From Thermoplasmata archaeon (GTDB taxonomy: Archaea > Thermoplasmatota > Poseidoniia > Poseidoniales > Thalassarchaeaceae): a DNA stretch of 46,291 bases. A program made the translations under genes and the position numbers. How positions within the stretch are numbered: position 1 is the first letter of the stretch; the number at the start of each line of letters is the position of its first letter. Under the pieces are notes generated by a model. The model made no database searches and was not told where the DNA came from. It saw nothing but the letters and a program-made list of their open reading frames with translations. The stretch spans positions 1 through 46,291 of the forward strand of contig PBXQ01000077.1 of the NCBI GenBank assembly GCA_002727675.1, read 5' to 3'. Below are positions 45,001-46,291 of this stretch, piece after piece.

Positions 45001-45086
45001 ACATCCCAACACACTCAATTAAATCACAAAACACAGGCCCTAAAAGACCTAGTTCACGACCATCAAAACAGCCACCTAAAGATTAG
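42006..45086 (+). CDS. 1026-aa multi-pass membrane protein with a soluble helical-repeat domain
   Basis: The N-terminal ~460 residues carry about nine hydrophobic segments (LHLMIPLVISIIFGLFLWRW, SMAYLLAMTGILLIVAELLI, LIIVLFLATMPLAALNGIVT and others). Residues ~480-790 are soluble and TPR-like, with helical hairpins such as RMLECAMRGLWPEAIDVARK, LDAAKEALRGLEQPEG and ARIAASLCLIDSGDWFDALD. Two or three further segments (LLVLLPMWIFSGIVAYSR, IGIIFSISLIALHYFGL) are followed by a very basic C-terminal tail (KIVKRNLATRRKKLLKSS). ATG 42006 is preceded by GAAGGTGGG. The family is not recognised. The plan resembles the HEAT-repeat membrane protein at 21.8 kb, with a different repeat type. Confidence 0.78.
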   Translation: MGRALTRCSRAVTNLITTLSFVLLAPTVTASPTIVSSSHVELHLMIPLVISIIFGLFLWRWLLPMSLSNLQVAFEIDDGLYEVHRLTKNKREALRLLAAPKVAIGSMAYLLAMTGILLIVAELLIGPSVFYQPVIYMMLILIAFPIILSPFVTLYAQLSKHTSDIGKLSLSKTLYGMVSTIMLVLVSTIAVFMIGYQKSGNGADQDVLGQWIGFALLMFMAPTILAYGRIMGASWNTLIINKWRTMKGLPTAIDPDKPGYFKRFFSLIIVLFLATMPLAALNGIVTLVFVQIENPADANSMLDLGGIIGWEIYQFVENNPILLKLISLKALEITLASYLMLNVAVVGLAFIFELTRNLFLGGQTFAGIGGVILARPREIRSEIDVQGKILFFGLAGFSGYSVILLILQTYKEFSHLMPYGESSPFLQEEILLSQTWQFIAAGQAIFLLTWILSLTRFKTMQQLRFDLNPDVRREGAILSGGGDWMRNHVESAAYNDNLDALRKFQNDNIKGNQLVVQLEKSRARMLECAMRGLWPEAIDVARKLLAQQGGDDDEARMIIAAGHIASRRLDAAKEALRGLEQPEGYDEPEILSFVAEWFDPWDGKAKFDDFYDWEHSSSIDYLQELQKRLQFWEPDTSIDSTHNDPLTLHAMISSVATLRAQRRHDEALELALDCIRKNPNSAKARIAASLCLIDSGDWFDALDIFEELQISAPEDPRVKALGLILGFAAPKNELESAIVDAPKKEFRRWVDEAPANAIAALTTNNGEDEAITANILIAAHEGIEREVPPRYTPSTAWRVFNLLVLLPMWIFSGIVAYSRSDSQTIGIIFSISLIALHYFGLKFRRQQRRVIRHRDQKAMVTYAKRLKRYKVSFDKDRIPVGTHLLLSGLLVTINGVVYDLGLPGWLVVRLPKSTNKIVKRNLATRRKKLLKSSPARCSPLPTEWWNKRPKPVKKEKRVLEKLIGPAAYRGKQIRNLTGAADATDGERVPIMETNLEEKHIPTHSIKSQNTGPKRPSSRPSKQPPKD

Positions 45087-45131
45087 AATTATTAACATAA
45101 GTTCAATTGCTGGTACCACTTGCGAATAATA

Positions 45132-46241
45132 ATGCCAATCGTTGATGAAGACAACGTTGATTCCACTCCTTTATTTGCAAAACGCTTAACGAAGAATTTT
45201 GTAAACAATGTACAAGGACTGATCATTGAAAATACCATTACACCTAGACTAATGCATATCATAGGCGTCAATGAATATGAATTATGGCTGAATGAATTAG
45301 AAAAACAAGTTGGCTTACCACTAGGAAGAAAACTTGCCCATGCAGCCTCGGAATCTGAAGAATTGAGAATGATTAATAATAAACCATCAATGCCCAGCAC
45401 TATATTCAATAAAATGAAAAAGAGAGTCGCTTGGGTAAATGAATCTTGGGAATTGAGTGGGCTTGGTCAATTTGAACAAATGAATAAGAAAGATGATGAA
45501 ATAACGTTAATTGTCCATAATAGAGCCCATTCATCTTTCGCTGCTGGAATGGCATCTGCAGCATATGAATTTTTGACATCATCTAGATACAGGTTTCATT
45601 GGTCCGATGATGGTAATTCAGAATCACTAATTACACTAGAAAATGATTCTAGGCCCATACCCTGTGCTGAGGTCACACCGATACCTTGGGATGATGCTAA
45701 ATTAGACCTAGAAGAATTTGATGAAATGCACCCATTAACTATCGCTTACCATGAATCTTCTGGGGTTTGGTCATTAGATGGAATACGGATGATGTGCATT
45801 AATCAAGACCTGTTATTGAGATTTGAGCAAAGTGTATTAGCAAACCTAATTGACAAACAAATCCCTCAATCAAATAGATATAAATGGAACGATATAGATG
45901 ATGAAGAGAGAGCAAAATTTTGGTCACTAGTTGCTGAAACCAGCCGGTTAAGATTTATTGCTCGAGACGAGATGGCTTTGATTGCTGAAACTGAACATTG
46001 GATTAATGCAGGTTACCGGTTCCTTACTAAATTCGGCCTAGGAGCCATCAGTGATGTTAGAAGCGTTGATGAACAAGGAGGGGTCGAAATTACCCTCCCT
46101 AAGATGTACCATCCAGCCATTACTGTTGGCATTTTAACTGCTGCTTGGGAAAAGTCCGAGGCAAGGGAGGCTAAATGTGAATGGAGTTGCTCAAAAAAGG
46201 GCCATATTATCAAAATTATAGGACTTCGCACTATCGCTTAA
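45132..46241 (+). CDS. Soluble protein of ~369 aa with a possible internal duplication, unknown
   Basis: The ORF opens with TTG 45120; ATG 45132 (MPIVDEDNVDSTPLF) is the likelier start. No membrane segments or cysteine clusters. Two stretches share a pattern: EITLIVHNRAHSSFAAGMAS with AAYEF and HWSDD in the first half, and VEITLPKMYHPAITVGILTA with AWEKS and CEWSC at the end. Each reads strand - H/P turn - helix - strand, like the last part of V4R domains and of the TrmB-V4R regulator in this window. Homology is a guess. It starts 45 bases after the large membrane protein and is probably in the same transcript. The remaining bases 46242-46291 hold no gene. Confidence 0.7.
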   Translation: MPIVDEDNVDSTPLFAKRLTKNFVNNVQGLIIENTITPRLMHIIGVNEYELWLNELEKQVGLPLGRKLAHAASESEELRMINNKPSMPSTIFNKMKKRVAWVNESWELSGLGQFEQMNKKDDEITLIVHNRAHSSFAAGMASAAYEFLTSSRYRFHWSDDGNSESLITLENDSRPIPCAEVTPIPWDDAKLDLEEFDEMHPLTIAYHESSGVWSLDGIRMMCINQDLLLRFEQSVLANLIDKQIPQSNRYKWNDIDDEERAKFWSLVAETSRLRFIARDEMALIAETEHWINAGYRFLTKFGLGAISDVRSVDEQGGVEITLPKMYHPAITVGILTAAWEKSEAREAKCEWSCSKKGHIIKIIGLRTIA

Positions 46242-46291
46242 TTCCTTTTAATACTAATTATTTTGAATCATCTTTTACACGTCCTCGGTTA

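Overview
The window reads as a chromosomal segment of a low-GC marine euryarchaeon, most likely a Marine Group II (Poseidoniia)-like lineage. The archaeal or eukaryote-like information genes are clear: ribosomal proteins S17e, S19e, L31e and L39e, a PDCD5-family protein, Kae1, archaeal-type ValRS, AlaX and a TrmB-type regulator. They sit beside a split methylmalonyl-CoA mutase, a nickel superoxide dismutase and very large low-complexity surface and TPR proteins. The lineage call is inference from gene content. No phage, insertion sequence or CRISPR array is visible.

Layout. 1-1.6 kb: the end of a poly-Asp protein, a zinc-ribbon protein, alanyl-tRNA editing AlaX, tRNA-Val(GAC) and a 50-aa zinc-ribbon microprotein. 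1.9-4.3 kb: hutI divergent from kae1. 4.4-8.2 kb: a Lys/Pro-rich protein coupled to a SlyD-like isomerase, then methylmalonyl-CoA mutase large subunit, methylmalonyl-CoA epimerase and a small unknown protein. 8.2-10.3 kb: an ABC-2 exporter pair. 10.3-13.3 kb: a preQ0 (7-deazaguanine) operon made of an RHH regulator, folE, queE, a queC-msrB fusion and queD. 13.3-15.9 kb, minus strand: the ribosomal operon S19e, PDCD5, L39e, L31e, S17e, a small ORF and trmJ. 16-23.1 kb: membrane and surface proteins, a PqqD-like protein with a tiny membrane partner, and a HEAT-repeat membrane protein. 23.1-26.3 kb: an FMN reductase and a zinc-ribbon/TPR protein.

26.3-31.4 kb: a YdeP-like molybdopterin oxidoreductase and FdhD, divergent from a TrmB-V4R regulator and an A-type Fe-S carrier. 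31.4-37 kb: a membrane protein, NiSOD with its maturation protease, a 2-hydroxyacid (phosphoglycerate-type) dehydrogenase and ValRS. 37.2-46.2 kb: an RND-type transporter, an EVE-domain protein, a class I aminotransferase, a 1026-aa membrane protein and a 373-aa protein with a possible internal duplication.

The most striking item is the fused QueC-MsrB protein. All four cysteines expected to form the QueC zinc site are replaced (Ser, Ser, Ser, Asp), while its ATP-binding loop and the MsrB catalytic and zinc cysteines are kept. It lies in a compact GTP-to-preQ0 pathway preceded by a ribbon-helix-helix gene and a cluster of repeated TATTAC/GTAATA half-sites. Four genes below the ORF-track length cut-off (RHH protein, L39e, the DUF5679-like microprotein, a 54-aa membrane protein) and two further reading frames absent from the track (the 5' partial gene and a start-less ORF before trmJ) were recovered by hand translation.
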